Assembly: GCA_965214125.1 (NCBI GenBank)
Contig: CBDCBA010000024.1
Span: forward strand, 186,001-250,000
Direction of reading: 5' to 3'
Source: CBDCBA01 sp965214125
GTDB taxonomy: Bacteria; Planctomycetota; Phycisphaerae; Tepidisphaerales; Tepidisphaeraceae
DNA: 64,000 nt
Of the stretch, positions 35,338-44,239 are shown piece after piece. How positions within the stretch are numbered: position 1 is the stretch's first letter; every line of letters begins with the position of its first letter. The position numbers and the translations under genes were made by a program. The notes under the pieces are model-generated. The model worked only from the letters and a program-made list of their open reading frames with translations. It ran no database searches and had not been told where the DNA came from.

Positions 35338-35718
35338 ATGACTTCGCGAATCGTTGCTTGCTTTGAAGATGGCGAGTACGCCCAGGATTTCGCTGTTCAG
35401 ATCCCAGAGACTCAGGCGGAGCATGAGATGCTCCTCCCGGCGCTCTATGCCGCGTTCGGGTCACACCTCCTGACTGACGATTATGACGTCTCACGATTTG
35501 CCGAGGAGGTGGGAGGGGAGAGCGAAATTCGGTTGCTCGATACCGGTGAGACGCTGAGTGGTCGCTGGGTCGGCCTTTTCACGGGCGGCTGGCGTCTCGG
35601 CTTCTTACCGACGAACCGCAACGACGTCGTCTTTCAGGTCGGCGATGGCACTTCGGCAACGAGGCCGTTTCTCACCGACTTTTCGACTCGGAGCGACGAC
35701 ACACTCGACAACGGGTAG
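35338..35718 (+). CDS. Unknown protein (126 aa)
   Basis: Preceded by a strong AAGGAG site at good spacing. Soluble and acidic; EIRLLDTGETLSGRWVGLF and GWRLGFLPTNRNDVVFQVG suggest a small beta-rich fold. No family recognised. First gene of a five-gene stretch of unknowns bounded by TCCCCGGTACGG sites. Confidence 0.75.
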   Translation: MTSRIVACFEDGEYAQDFAVQIPETQAEHEMLLPALYAAFGSHLLTDDYDVSRFAEEVGGESEIRLLDTGETLSGRWVGLFTGGWRLGFLPTNRNDVVFQVGDGTSATRPFLTDFSTRSDDTLDNG

Positions 35719-35923
35719 TTCAATGGACGTGGGTGCGAGGCTCGGCATCGAACATGCCCCCAAGGTAGAACGCTGCGTTAGGACCCGCAGCGGCCGCGTT
35801 CAGAGCAGATCTAGCCTTTCCCAGCAACCCAGAGAGACTTCAGCCGGCGGACGTTCCGCTGGCCAGCAAAACGGGCCTGGATCGAGAGTTGGCCCTCTCG
35901 ATCCAGGTCCTGAGTCAGATTCC

Positions 35924-35935
35924 CCGGTACGGAAA
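35924..35935 (+). promoter_or_regulatory. TCCCCGGTACGG site, copy 2
   Basis: Exact second copy, a few bases before the ATG of the winged-helix gene. Too close to the ATG for a normal promoter with a leader, so it may act at the RNA level or as an operator. Confidence 0.5.
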
Positions 35936-35936
35936 C

Positions 35937-36836
35937 ATGACCTACAGACAGTCTACGCGGCGGCCCACGGCCGCGCAAGTCGTTTTTACGATTGATCAGG
36001 CAATCAATCGTCTCCCTCCCCGCCGCTCCGGCACAGTTTGCTCCTGCCTAGAGCGCATACGTTCCATCGCCGCCGGTCGCCGCGATGGCTTCGTCCGCCT
36101 CGACACGCCCGTGTGGGCGGCCGACATGGCTCGCGATCCCAGTACCGTTCGAGCTGCAGTCCGCTGGCTCGCCAAAGCTGTATTCCTCGTAGAGGCCGGC
36201 GTCGAGTCGAGGTTTGGGGGCCGGAGCAGGCTGTTCGAGCTGCCGTGCCTCGACTCTCTTTTTGTCACCGAGCGGGCGAAAAAGCTCGACGATGCGGAGA
36301 AAGATTCCAACGCCAACGGGGGAAACTCCCCGCTCACTCAACATAGGAAGCACAACGAAGAGCACGGCGACGGCAAGCAGAGCGACGCCGCCGCCGCTGA
36401 GGCTCCGCCACGGGAGGAGGCGGAGGCAACCGCCGAGCTTGTCTCGGCCGGCTTCGGGCGGCCCGATGCCCTCGCCATCACTCAGGAGCATGGCACCGAG
36501 CCGGTGCAGCAGGCCGTTGCGCTGTGGCGGGAGCGGTTCGCCGGGTGCCCTGGTCCACGATCCACCCGCGGGTGGATTCTCAAGGCGATCGTCGGCCGCT
36601 GGGCCGACGGCGATGCTCCTCAGGCCTCGCCTAAACGACAGCCTGAGCAGGTCGATCTTCTCGCCGCCTACCGAGTCTTGCCCGGGCAGGAGCGTGCCTC
36701 CGTGAGGGCCGAGGCAATCGCCCTCGACTCGGACTCGGCAGCGGCTTGGGATATCGCTGAGGGCAAGGCCTCGGCTCTGGCGGTACGGCTGATCGAGCGA
36801 GCAATGTTCAGGCGGATCGGGGGAAAGCATGATTGA
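35937..36836 (+). CDS. Winged-helix DNA-binding protein, replication-initiator-like
   Basis: 299 residues from ATG 35937 (MTYRQSTRRP); the frame is open to 35889. Residues ~20-110 resemble the winged-helix domain of plasmid and island replication or regulatory proteins (GFVRLDTPVWAADMARDPST, then VRAAVRWLAKAVFLVEAG, and GRSRLFELP as the wing). A disordered linker follows, then a helical C-terminal half (SAGFGRPDALAITQEHG; GWILKAIVGRWADG), as in Rep-type proteins. It may initiate replication of the excised island or regulate the cluster. Overlaps the next gene by 8 bases. Confidence 0.6.
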   Translation: MTYRQSTRRPTAAQVVFTIDQAINRLPPRRSGTVCSCLERIRSIAAGRRDGFVRLDTPVWAADMARDPSTVRAAVRWLAKAVFLVEAGVESRFGGRSRLFELPCLDSLFVTERAKKLDDAEKDSNANGGNSPLTQHRKHNEEHGDGKQSDAAAAEAPPREEAEATAELVSAGFGRPDALAITQEHGTEPVQQAVALWRERFAGCPGPRSTRGWILKAIVGRWADGDAPQASPKRQPEQVDLLAAYRVLPGQERASVRAEAIALDSDSAAAWDIAEGKASALAVRLIERAMFRRIGGKHD

Positions 36837-37728
36837 GTTCGCCCCGCCAGTCCTCGAAATGCCGTGTGATGATGTTCGCAATCTCAGCGCAAACGATGTC
36901 TTTCGCTGGTACTTGTTGACGAGGTCGCCCCTGTACCCGAACTCATGCCTCTTCGTCGGGGACGGCTCCGCAAGGTTGGTCTTGATCGACGACATTGAAA
37001 GCGAGCTGCTCGCTAAACTGTACGACCCGGACGAGGTCGCACGTATCCGCTGCAATCTGCGACCGGAAGCTGGCAAGCTCAAGTTCTTGTCTTGGTCCGA
37101 GGCGGCCGACGTTGAGGGCGGTTCCTTCACGATTCCCGGAAGACGTTCGATGCTCGACGAGGCGGTGAGAACACCGTGGGGCAACGGGGCCGCGTTGCGT
37201 CGAGGAGTCGTCTTCGATATCGGCAGCAGCGAGCTTCCAGCGGACGATGAGATCCAGAGGCCCCTCCCATACCCGACGACCATCTTCACGCACGAGAGCT
37301 TCTGCATAATTGCGGAAGAGGATGCAGTGGTCAGGTGTTGGGACTACGACGGATTATCGAGGGCCACGCTTCGGGTCATCTATACCGTGTACGAGTTCGA
37401 CTGGGGGCGTCTACGTCGCTGCCTCCGCCTGCTCGATCAAGTATGTCCCGCCCTCCCCGCGAAGCCGCCTCGCCCTAGGAAGCTCCGCAGCGGGAAGATC
37501 CCGAAGCTGTCTCAGCGGAACAACGCCATTGTCGTTCGGCCGAGGGCCGAGCGGTTTCCCGATCCGACCGAAGCTGACGCCCCCGCACGCGTGGGTAAGC
37601 CGCCGGCTCCTCATGTCCGCCGCGGGCACCTCCGGCGACTACGGAGCGGCAAAATAGTCAAAATCAAGCCTGCCTCGGTTCGCGGCGGCATCATCCCGAA
37701 GGACTACAGGATTGGAGGCGGCTCCTGA
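36829..37728 (+). CDS. Unknown protein (299 aa) with repeated basic LRSGKI motif
   Basis: Residues 1-~210 look globular (DVFRWYLLTRSPLYPNSCLF, VLIDDIESELLAKLYDPDEV). The C-terminal ~90 residues are basic and disordered with two similar motifs, RKLRSGKIPKL and RRLRSGKIVKI, likely nucleic-acid contacts. No family recognised. The start overlaps the previous gene and the stop overlaps the next ATG (TGATG), so the genes are coupled. Confidence 0.7.
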   Translation: MIEFAPPVLEMPCDDVRNLSANDVFRWYLLTRSPLYPNSCLFVGDGSARLVLIDDIESELLAKLYDPDEVARIRCNLRPEAGKLKFLSWSEAADVEGGSFTIPGRRSMLDEAVRTPWGNGAALRRGVVFDIGSSELPADDEIQRPLPYPTTIFTHESFCIIAEEDAVVRCWDYDGLSRATLRVIYTVYEFDWGRLRRCLRLLDQVCPALPAKPPRPRKLRSGKIPKLSQRNNAIVVRPRAERFPDPTEADAPARVGKPPAPHVRRGHLRRLRSGKIVKIKPASVRGGIIPKDYRIGGGS

Positions 37729-38084
37729 TGCGTCCCGGTCGCCTTGAGTTCATATCCTTGCTACTTGATGAGGCGCAACACCGTCTCCTCGACGGGGAAG
37801 GCCAAGACGTTGGCATCGCCTTCGCCAACGGCACCTTCGAGCTGATCGAGATTTGCGGCTATGAGGACACCGACTCCGGCGTCTGGCCCGTCCCCTGGCT
37901 CTCTGGAATCACAATGTGCTTACGAGCGGTGGCGTTTCGAGAGGTCGATCTAGACACTGGCGAGGCCTCCGATCCCTTCATCGTTGAGCCGTGGCGGAGC
38001 CAAATCTACCAGCTTGCAGCGGAGGAGTGGCGAGCGTGGAGCAGGTCGGCGGCGACGTTGGAGAAGCTGCGGCAGATCGCCTGA
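37728..38084 (+). CDS. Unknown protein (118 aa), coupled to the preceding gene
   Basis: Soluble: RLEFISLLLDEAQHRLLDG, FELIEICGYEDTDSGVW, then a helical end rich in Trp (EEWRAWSRSAATLEKLRQ). No family recognised. The ATG shares bases with the stop of the preceding gene. Confidence 0.65.
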   Translation: MRPGRLEFISLLLDEAQHRLLDGEGQDVGIAFANGTFELIEICGYEDTDSGVWPVPWLSGITMCLRAVAFREVDLDTGEASDPFIVEPWRSQIYQLAAEEWRAWSRSAATLEKLRQIA

Positions 38085-38094
38085 GATCGCCTAT

Positions 38095-38106
38095 CCCCGG
38101 TACGGG
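38095..38106 (+). promoter_or_regulatory. TCCCCGGTACGG site, copy 3
   Basis: Exact third copy, nine bases before the ATG of the last gene of the cluster. The same spacing problem as copy 2 applies. Confidence 0.5.
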
Positions 38107-38114
38107 ACGGCGGC

Positions 38115-38774
38115 ATGGAAAGTCTCCATGATCCCGCGAGTGCTGCGAATGCGCAGCCCCATTCCACCATCCCCAACGGCGAGATCCGAGCAGTTGCACT
38201 AGAAGCCGCAGAGCTGCTCGGGCGTCTCCAAGCGACCATCAGCGTCTCGAAGCCTGAAGATACCGTGTCACTCGTCGAGCGGCTCACGAAGGCCCTCGCA
38301 GCACTGGACGACCTAGACGGTAACAACGCCCACGGACTTGGTGGCACGCTCGACAGGCTTAGGGGACTGGTCGAGGCACCGGATCTCCTGGATGACAAAG
38401 ACGTCGTCTGCGAGAAAATCGACCTCTACGAGCAGTTGACATCGAGAGTCCGCCAGATCGAGGCGAATTTCCTGTCCAGACTCGGCGAGTGGCTTGAGGA
38501 GCACGGCGAGCTGTCGATCGGCGATATCACATGGTACTTCGGTGTCAGCAAAACCACGAAGTGCCGTGACGTTAGCCGCGTTCTTGAACTGCTGATTGAC
38601 CACGTGGACGGTGACGTCGGTGAGTTGGCATGCTACCTGTCGAGCCAGCCGGTGAAGCACGGCGCCGTCAGCAAGACAATCTCGGAAGAGCAGTTCGATT
38701 CTCTCTTTGAGAAGGTCGCAACTGGATCGGCGAAGAAGAAGCCGATCAAGGTCAACAAAGCGTTTGTACGTTGA
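38115..38774 (+). CDS. Unknown helical protein (219 aa)
   Basis: Mostly helical. The first 100 residues contain ALEAAELLGRLQATISV and LVERLTKALAALDDLDG. The second half has RQIEANFLSRLGEWLEEHG and DITWYFGVSKTTKCRDVSR, the latter resembling a helix-turn-helix. The tail is basic (KKKPIKVNKAFVR). No family recognised. A strong hairpin follows it. Confidence 0.7.
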   Translation: MESLHDPASAANAQPHSTIPNGEIRAVALEAAELLGRLQATISVSKPEDTVSLVERLTKALAALDDLDGNNAHGLGGTLDRLRGLVEAPDLLDDKDVVCEKIDLYEQLTSRVRQIEANFLSRLGEWLEEHGELSIGDITWYFGVSKTTKCRDVSRVLELLIDHVDGDVGELACYLSSQPVKHGAVSKTISEEQFDSLFEKVATGSAKKKPIKVNKAFVR

Positions 38775-38798
38775 CCTCGATAACTTGATGATCGGCAG

Positions 38799-38823
38799 AG
38801 GGCCGGGCGCAGCGCCCGGCCCT
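38799..38823 (+). terminator. Hairpin ending the unknown-gene cluster
   Basis: AGGGCCGGGC pairs with GCCCGGCCCT around a five-base loop, followed by GTGTTCTG. It lies between the last plus-strand gene and the convergent OLD-family gene. Confidence 0.65.
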
Positions 38824-38942
38824 GTGTTCTGCGTGGCTAGCCTTGGACTGATGCAGAGCTGAGGCTGGCTGAAGCTGCGGAGGGTCCGGCAGCCGGCGGC
38901 AGAGGTACCCCGTCCGGAAACGGAGGTTTGGGCCGGGGGAAC

Positions 38943-40838
38943 CTACTGCGCTCGCATGGTCCCGTTGATCTTCTCGATTAGCAGGCCGAACCGGTCAAGC
39001 GTAGTTTCGGAGAACTTCATCTCCTGGTGATGTCGCAGTAGCGTATCGGCAACCTCGCCGTGAACGAACGGCTTCTTCTGATGAGCCTCGATCCGCTTGA
39101 CGATGCGGCCGTTGCCTGCGGGCAATCCCTTCACCTTCAGCTTGACGCCGTACGTCTTGTTGAACAGGTCCAAGTAGTCGCCCTCGATGAACAGATCCTC
39201 GATGTCGGCGTGATCGCTTTCCGTCGCCGCGCTCGCCATGATTAGCCGCTGCTCAGCCAGCAGATCCTTCTCGATCATGTTCGTCACCCGTTGCATCCCT
39301 TTCGTGTCGGAGTCGGCAAGCACCGTCACGTCAAGGTGCGGGCCGATCAGGCTCACGAATGTCGGGATGTTGGTGGCTCCGCCTGCGGGCAGCACCCGCC
39401 ACCGCTCGTCCAGCGCCGGGCGTCCGGACTCCTGGCAGAGACGGCTCATGACGGTGAGGTAAATGTAGTCCGAGGTACCCTCGACCAGCAGGTTGTGCGG
39501 CCCGACAAACAAGCTCTGCGCGATGTCGTAGCCGAGTGCCGCTTGGAGGGGGAACAGACTGTCGGCGTCGGCGGCAAGTACCTCACTGCTCGCAGTTGCC
39601 CCCTGTGGCGGACCGTTATCTTCCACGATCCGGACCCGCTCCAGTCGGTCGGCCTCGATCATGAAGGGTGAGTGCGTCGTGTAGAGCACCGGAGCCTCAG
39701 GGGCCAGCCGCTCGTTGATGAAGCGCAGGAAGTCAGATTGGGCCTTACCGTGCAGCGTCAGGGCCGGCTCGTCGAGCAGGATGATCGGTGCCCGTTTGCC
39801 CTCAAACTCGCTGAAGGCGGCGAGGAACGAGAAAAACCATTGGAACCCAGATGAACGCTGCTTGAAGTTGTTCGAGTAGCCCGTGCGGGAGTCTCGGAGG
39901 CGGATATCGAGGAAGCGGGTGACGGCGGTGCGATTATTCCCCTGCGTCACCGTCTCCTTGTCCACGTCGATCGAAACCTCTAGGTGCGGATTCTGCTTCC
40001 AGTACTCGAAGACTTGGCGGGTTAGGTCGATCGACACCGCCTCCAACTCGGCCTTACGGTCCTCATACTCGTCCTCACCGAGCTGGTCGAGGTCGGTACC
40101 GGCAAGCACAAGCAGTGCCCGCGCCGTTTGCAGGTTGTCCTCGCCTGGCTTCCCTTCCGCCTTCTCCTTGATCGCGTTGAAGTCGATGCGTCCGGGAAGC
40201 GTGCTGTAACTCGTGAAGCGGAAGAATCGTGGCAACCGCTCCCGCAGGATGTTGATGATCCGCTGCCAGATGGTGGTGTCATGTAGCCCGCGGGCCATGA
40301 CGGCTTTCTTCGCCTCCGCGAGGTCCTCGGCCGTTGGCCCGTCTTCGCCCGGCGGGTCGCCTAGCTTCGCCAGCAGGTCTGCAAGCTCGCCAATCCCGCC
40401 GACCCTGCTCTGCACGGCATCGGGCAACGCATCGAAGAGGTTTTCGATCGCCCGATCCTCGCTCCGCTCGAACAACCAGGTGAGGTCGCCTGCATAATCT
40501 CTCTCGATAGTGAGCTGCTTCCCCTTCAGGACGCCCTCTCCCAGCACCTCTTCCACGGCGGCGTGATCGTCGTCATCGAGCGAGAAGATCACGGTGATCG
40601 GCGCGTGCTCCTCCAAGCTGCCCGCCCTGCGATCCTTCGTGGCCAACCAACGTGGATACTGATCCCGCACGTTGAACTTCTCGCCGTAAGCTGGGTTGAG
40701 GAGGTACAATGCCTCCAGCATTCCCGACTTCCCAGCCTCATTCTTACCAACGAGGCACGTCACTTGAGGATCCACGGCGACCTCGCCTGAATCCACGACG
40801 TTGCGGAACTTACGGACGTGGAAGGACAGCAGTCTCAT
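38943..40838 (-). CDS. OLD-family ATPase/TOPRIM endonuclease, anti-phage candidate
   Basis: 631 residues. The N-terminal RecF/SMC-like ATPase has Walker A LVGKNEAGKSGMLEAL (~29-44), signature region RSSGFQWFFSFLAAFSEF, and Walker B IILLDEPALTLHG (~350). The C-terminal TOPRIM domain has NLLVEGTSDYIYLTVM (~449) and VTVLADSDTKGMQ (~502). This is the OLD/Gabija-A/AriA-like layout. No UvrD-like helicase (GajB) or AriB follows, which fits a single-gene (class 1) OLD protein. It is the last gene before attR. Confidence 0.88.
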   Translation of the reverse strand: MRLLSFHVRKFRNVVDSGEVAVDPQVTCLVGKNEAGKSGMLEALYLLNPAYGEKFNVRDQYPRWLATKDRRAGSLEEHAPITVIFSLDDDDHAAVEEVLGEGVLKGKQLTIERDYAGDLTWLFERSEDRAIENLFDALPDAVQSRVGGIGELADLLAKLGDPPGEDGPTAEDLAEAKKAVMARGLHDTTIWQRIINILRERLPRFFRFTSYSTLPGRIDFNAIKEKAEGKPGEDNLQTARALLVLAGTDLDQLGEDEYEDRKAELEAVSIDLTRQVFEYWKQNPHLEVSIDVDKETVTQGNNRTAVTRFLDIRLRDSRTGYSNNFKQRSSGFQWFFSFLAAFSEFEGKRAPIILLDEPALTLHGKAQSDFLRFINERLAPEAPVLYTTHSPFMIEADRLERVRIVEDNGPPQGATASSEVLAADADSLFPLQAALGYDIAQSLFVGPHNLLVEGTSDYIYLTVMSRLCQESGRPALDERWRVLPAGGATNIPTFVSLIGPHLDVTVLADSDTKGMQRVTNMIEKDLLAEQRLIMASAATESDHADIEDLFIEGDYLDLFNKTYGVKLKVKGLPAGNGRIVKRIEAHQKKPFVHGEVADTLLRHHQEMKFSETTLDRFGLLIEKINGTMRAQ

Positions 40839-41003
40839 GGCGAGAGGACGCTAACAGATCCCGTTCAATGCTGCGAAGGATGGGCGGCCGCGTGTCACCT
40901 CGCAGTTCTGGCAGATCCGCCGACTCCGCATCCCACAGCAGGCTTTTTCTGCATCCCAACTTGGCCTACAGTTCCTGCGAAGCCGAGATAGCCACAGTTC
41001 GCC

Positions 41004-41027
41004 AGGGTTCGATTCCCTTCACCCGCT
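41004..41027 (+). repeat. attR: 24-bp copy of the tRNA-Gly 3' end
   Basis: Identical to 16078-16101 and in the same direction. Only the 3' part of the tRNA is present; no acceptor 5' half or anticodon arm precedes it. It marks the right end of the island. Confidence 0.9.
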
Positions 41028-41126
41028 TCTCAAAACGCCCGTGACACGCGTTGAACGGCCGCTTTCGCGAAGCTGCTTGTTTTTGCTCGGTCGGCGTAGC
41101 ACGTGACTTGCTCAAGCTTCGGCTGG

Positions 41127-42542
<1,416 letters not shown>

Positions 42543-42776
42543 GGCGGCTTTGCGGACTGGTGAGGGCGACGCCGGCGTTATCGGTTCTGCGGATTGGACG
42601 AACAATGCCGTTCCAATTGGATACGCGGTGGACGTAAGATGCCGCCGAGGCCGATGACCCGAACGTGTCGGCCCCGCCCGCCACCGCGTGACGACTGGCT
42701 GTCACGCCCATCGTCCGGCTCCAGACGCCCGTCGTGAGTCGCCTGAGTTTGCCCCCGAGTTCCGCGAAGGAGCGCC

Positions 42777-43772
42777 GTGCGTTACCTGTTCCGAGGCCTG
42801 ATCCGCGAGACCGGCAAGACCGTTGAGGGGGCGGTGGAGGCCGACTCCGCCGAGGATGCCCTCAACGCGTTGTCGGCCAACGGCATCGTCACCGAGGACC
42901 TCACGCCCGCGCCGCTGCCGATCGACTCGGTGCGGCCCAGCGACCCGGCCGACTACGCCCCCGCCAGCGCCGGCAACGCCGGCGCCCCGCCCCGCCCGCC
43001 GGGCGACGGCCCCATCGACGCCAGCGGCGAAAGCGGCATTGTCGGCGGCGCCCGGCCGTCCAACGGGCATGCGTCGGACTATGTCAACGCGAAGAAGATC
43101 AACCACCCCGACGCCGCGAGCAACGACCCGCTCGACCGCGCCCTCGCCGCCGCCAGCCAGGCGGTTGACTTCGACCAGGTCGCCCAGCGGTACCGTGGCA
43201 AGAGCGTTTGGGTGCTCGATCGCGACAAGATTCGCCGGCAGGTCGCCAGCGTGGTCGACTCGGCCCTGCAACGCGCTCAGAACGACCGCGGCAGCTTTAA
43301 CGACGAGACCGGCGACAAGGTCCGCGAGAGCGTCGCCTCGGCGCTCAAGCAACTGTTCAAGGACAACCAGAACATCGCCAGCCAGACCACGCCCGAACAG
43401 GCGAAGGCGGCCCAGCAGGCGCAGCGCGGGCAGGCGCCCGCGCCGGCCGGCGGTGGTGCCGGGGGAGGGCAGGTCGTGGCGGCGGCGAGCACGCCGCAGC
43501 TAGAGGCGCTCGTCGGCCGGCTTGAGGGGTTCCTCGGAAAAGCCGAGGACGTGCTGACGAAGTTGCAGGTTGCCGCCCGGCGCGTCGGCAGTGGCGGCGG
43601 TGCCGCGGGCTTTGCGCCACGTCGCATGAGCCACCTGCCGCGACCGCGGTCCGAGGAGCAGAACTCGGTGCTGATGGAGATCTTCAAGAGCAACGTGAAG
43701 CTGCGCGACAACCTCGTCAAGAGCGACGACGGCGAGGCCGCGGCGCCCGAGCCCGCAGCGGCACCCGCGTAG
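42777..43772 (+). CDS. Unknown protein with GspF-like N-terminal domain, upstream of actin gene
   Basis: 331 residues. The first ~45 (MRYLFRGLIRETGKTVEGAV, then ADSAEDALNALSANGI) match the small N-terminal domain of type II secretion/type IV pilus GspF/PilC proteins, but no transmembrane domain follows. Next comes a Pro/Gly-rich linker, a helical part (VWVLDRDKIRRQVASVVDSA, VRESVASALKQLFKDNQNI), and a second helical part near the end. Soluble. Its location 470 bases ahead of the MamK-like gene suggests cytoskeletal or cell-envelope work. Confidence 0.6.
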   Translation: MRYLFRGLIRETGKTVEGAVEADSAEDALNALSANGIVTEDLTPAPLPIDSVRPSDPADYAPASAGNAGAPPRPPGDGPIDASGESGIVGGARPSNGHASDYVNAKKINHPDAASNDPLDRALAAASQAVDFDQVAQRYRGKSVWVLDRDKIRRQVASVVDSALQRAQNDRGSFNDETGDKVRESVASALKQLFKDNQNIASQTTPEQAKAAQQAQRGQAPAPAGGGAGGGQVVAAASTPQLEALVGRLEGFLGKAEDVLTKLQVAARRVGSGGGAAGFAPRRMSHLPRPRSEEQNSVLMEIFKSNVKLRDNLVKSDDGEAAAPEPAAAPA

Positions 43773-44239
43773 CCTGCCCCCACCCCACCCTGCCACCCGC
43801 GGCCGGAAAAGTTTCGCCCCGCGACAACGTTCCGCCCACCGGTGGCCGATGAATCTTCCGGGCGGACCGCGTCGTCTCCCGCCAGCCACCGCCGCCGAGC
43901 GGCTGACTGCCCCCGCCACCCCACCGCCTCACCGTCCACCCGATCGATCACGCCCTGCCGAGCCCAAACCACACGCTATAGTCGGCGTTGTCCGCACAAG
44001 CGGGCCGACCCCGCCAAGCGACCTAGCCGTTGAGCCGCGGGTTTGGCCCGACCTTCCCGGCGACCTGCCGATTCAGCCTTTCGTCGCCGCATCCGCGAGC
44101 GACACCCCGGATCAAGAAGCCCTTCAAGCTCCTCCCCACCCCCGGCCTGGCCGCACGGATCAATCTCCGTTCGTCCACCACCCGGCCCCCCGCCCCCACC
44201 CCGCCCCCTCCCGCACCCCAACACGGAGTCGTAGAAGAC
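43773..44239. other. Cytosine-rich intergenic leader of the actin gene
   Basis: About 470 bases with runs of C on the plus strand and no credible gene. GGAG at 44225-44228 is the ribosome site for the actin gene. No clear promoter was found. Confidence 0.45.

Larger units (their letters stand above)
16102..41027. mobile_element. Integrative defence island at tRNA-Gly, about 24.9 kb
   Basis: Bounded by 24-bp direct repeats of the tRNA-Gly 3' end, with a tyrosine integrase next to attL and an OLD-family nuclease next to attR. The cargo is type I R-M, a large coiled-coil membrane protein, an XRE regulator, an HNH-like protein, a large serine recombinase, a second C5 methyltransferase, a methyltransferase-like protein, and several unknown proteins. 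No conjugation, capsid or replication genes are evident apart from one winged-helix protein. The intergenic palindromes common on both sides are not seen inside. I infer a mobilisable or defective genomic island rather than a complete prophage or ICE. Confidence 0.88.

Noticed and set aside
36048..37307. A 419-codon minus-strand frame over the unknown-gene cluster
   Set aside because: The plus-strand genes here have coupled starts and stops and plausible domains; the antisense frame has none.
38943..40838. Gabija or PARIS system
   Set aside because: The ATPase/TOPRIM protein fits GajA or AriA broadly, but no GajB helicase or AriB-like gene lies beside it.
40990..41027. Possible second tRNA-Gly gene
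   Set aside because: Only the last 24 bases of the tRNA are present; there is no D arm, anticodon arm or 5' acceptor strand. It is the attR copy.
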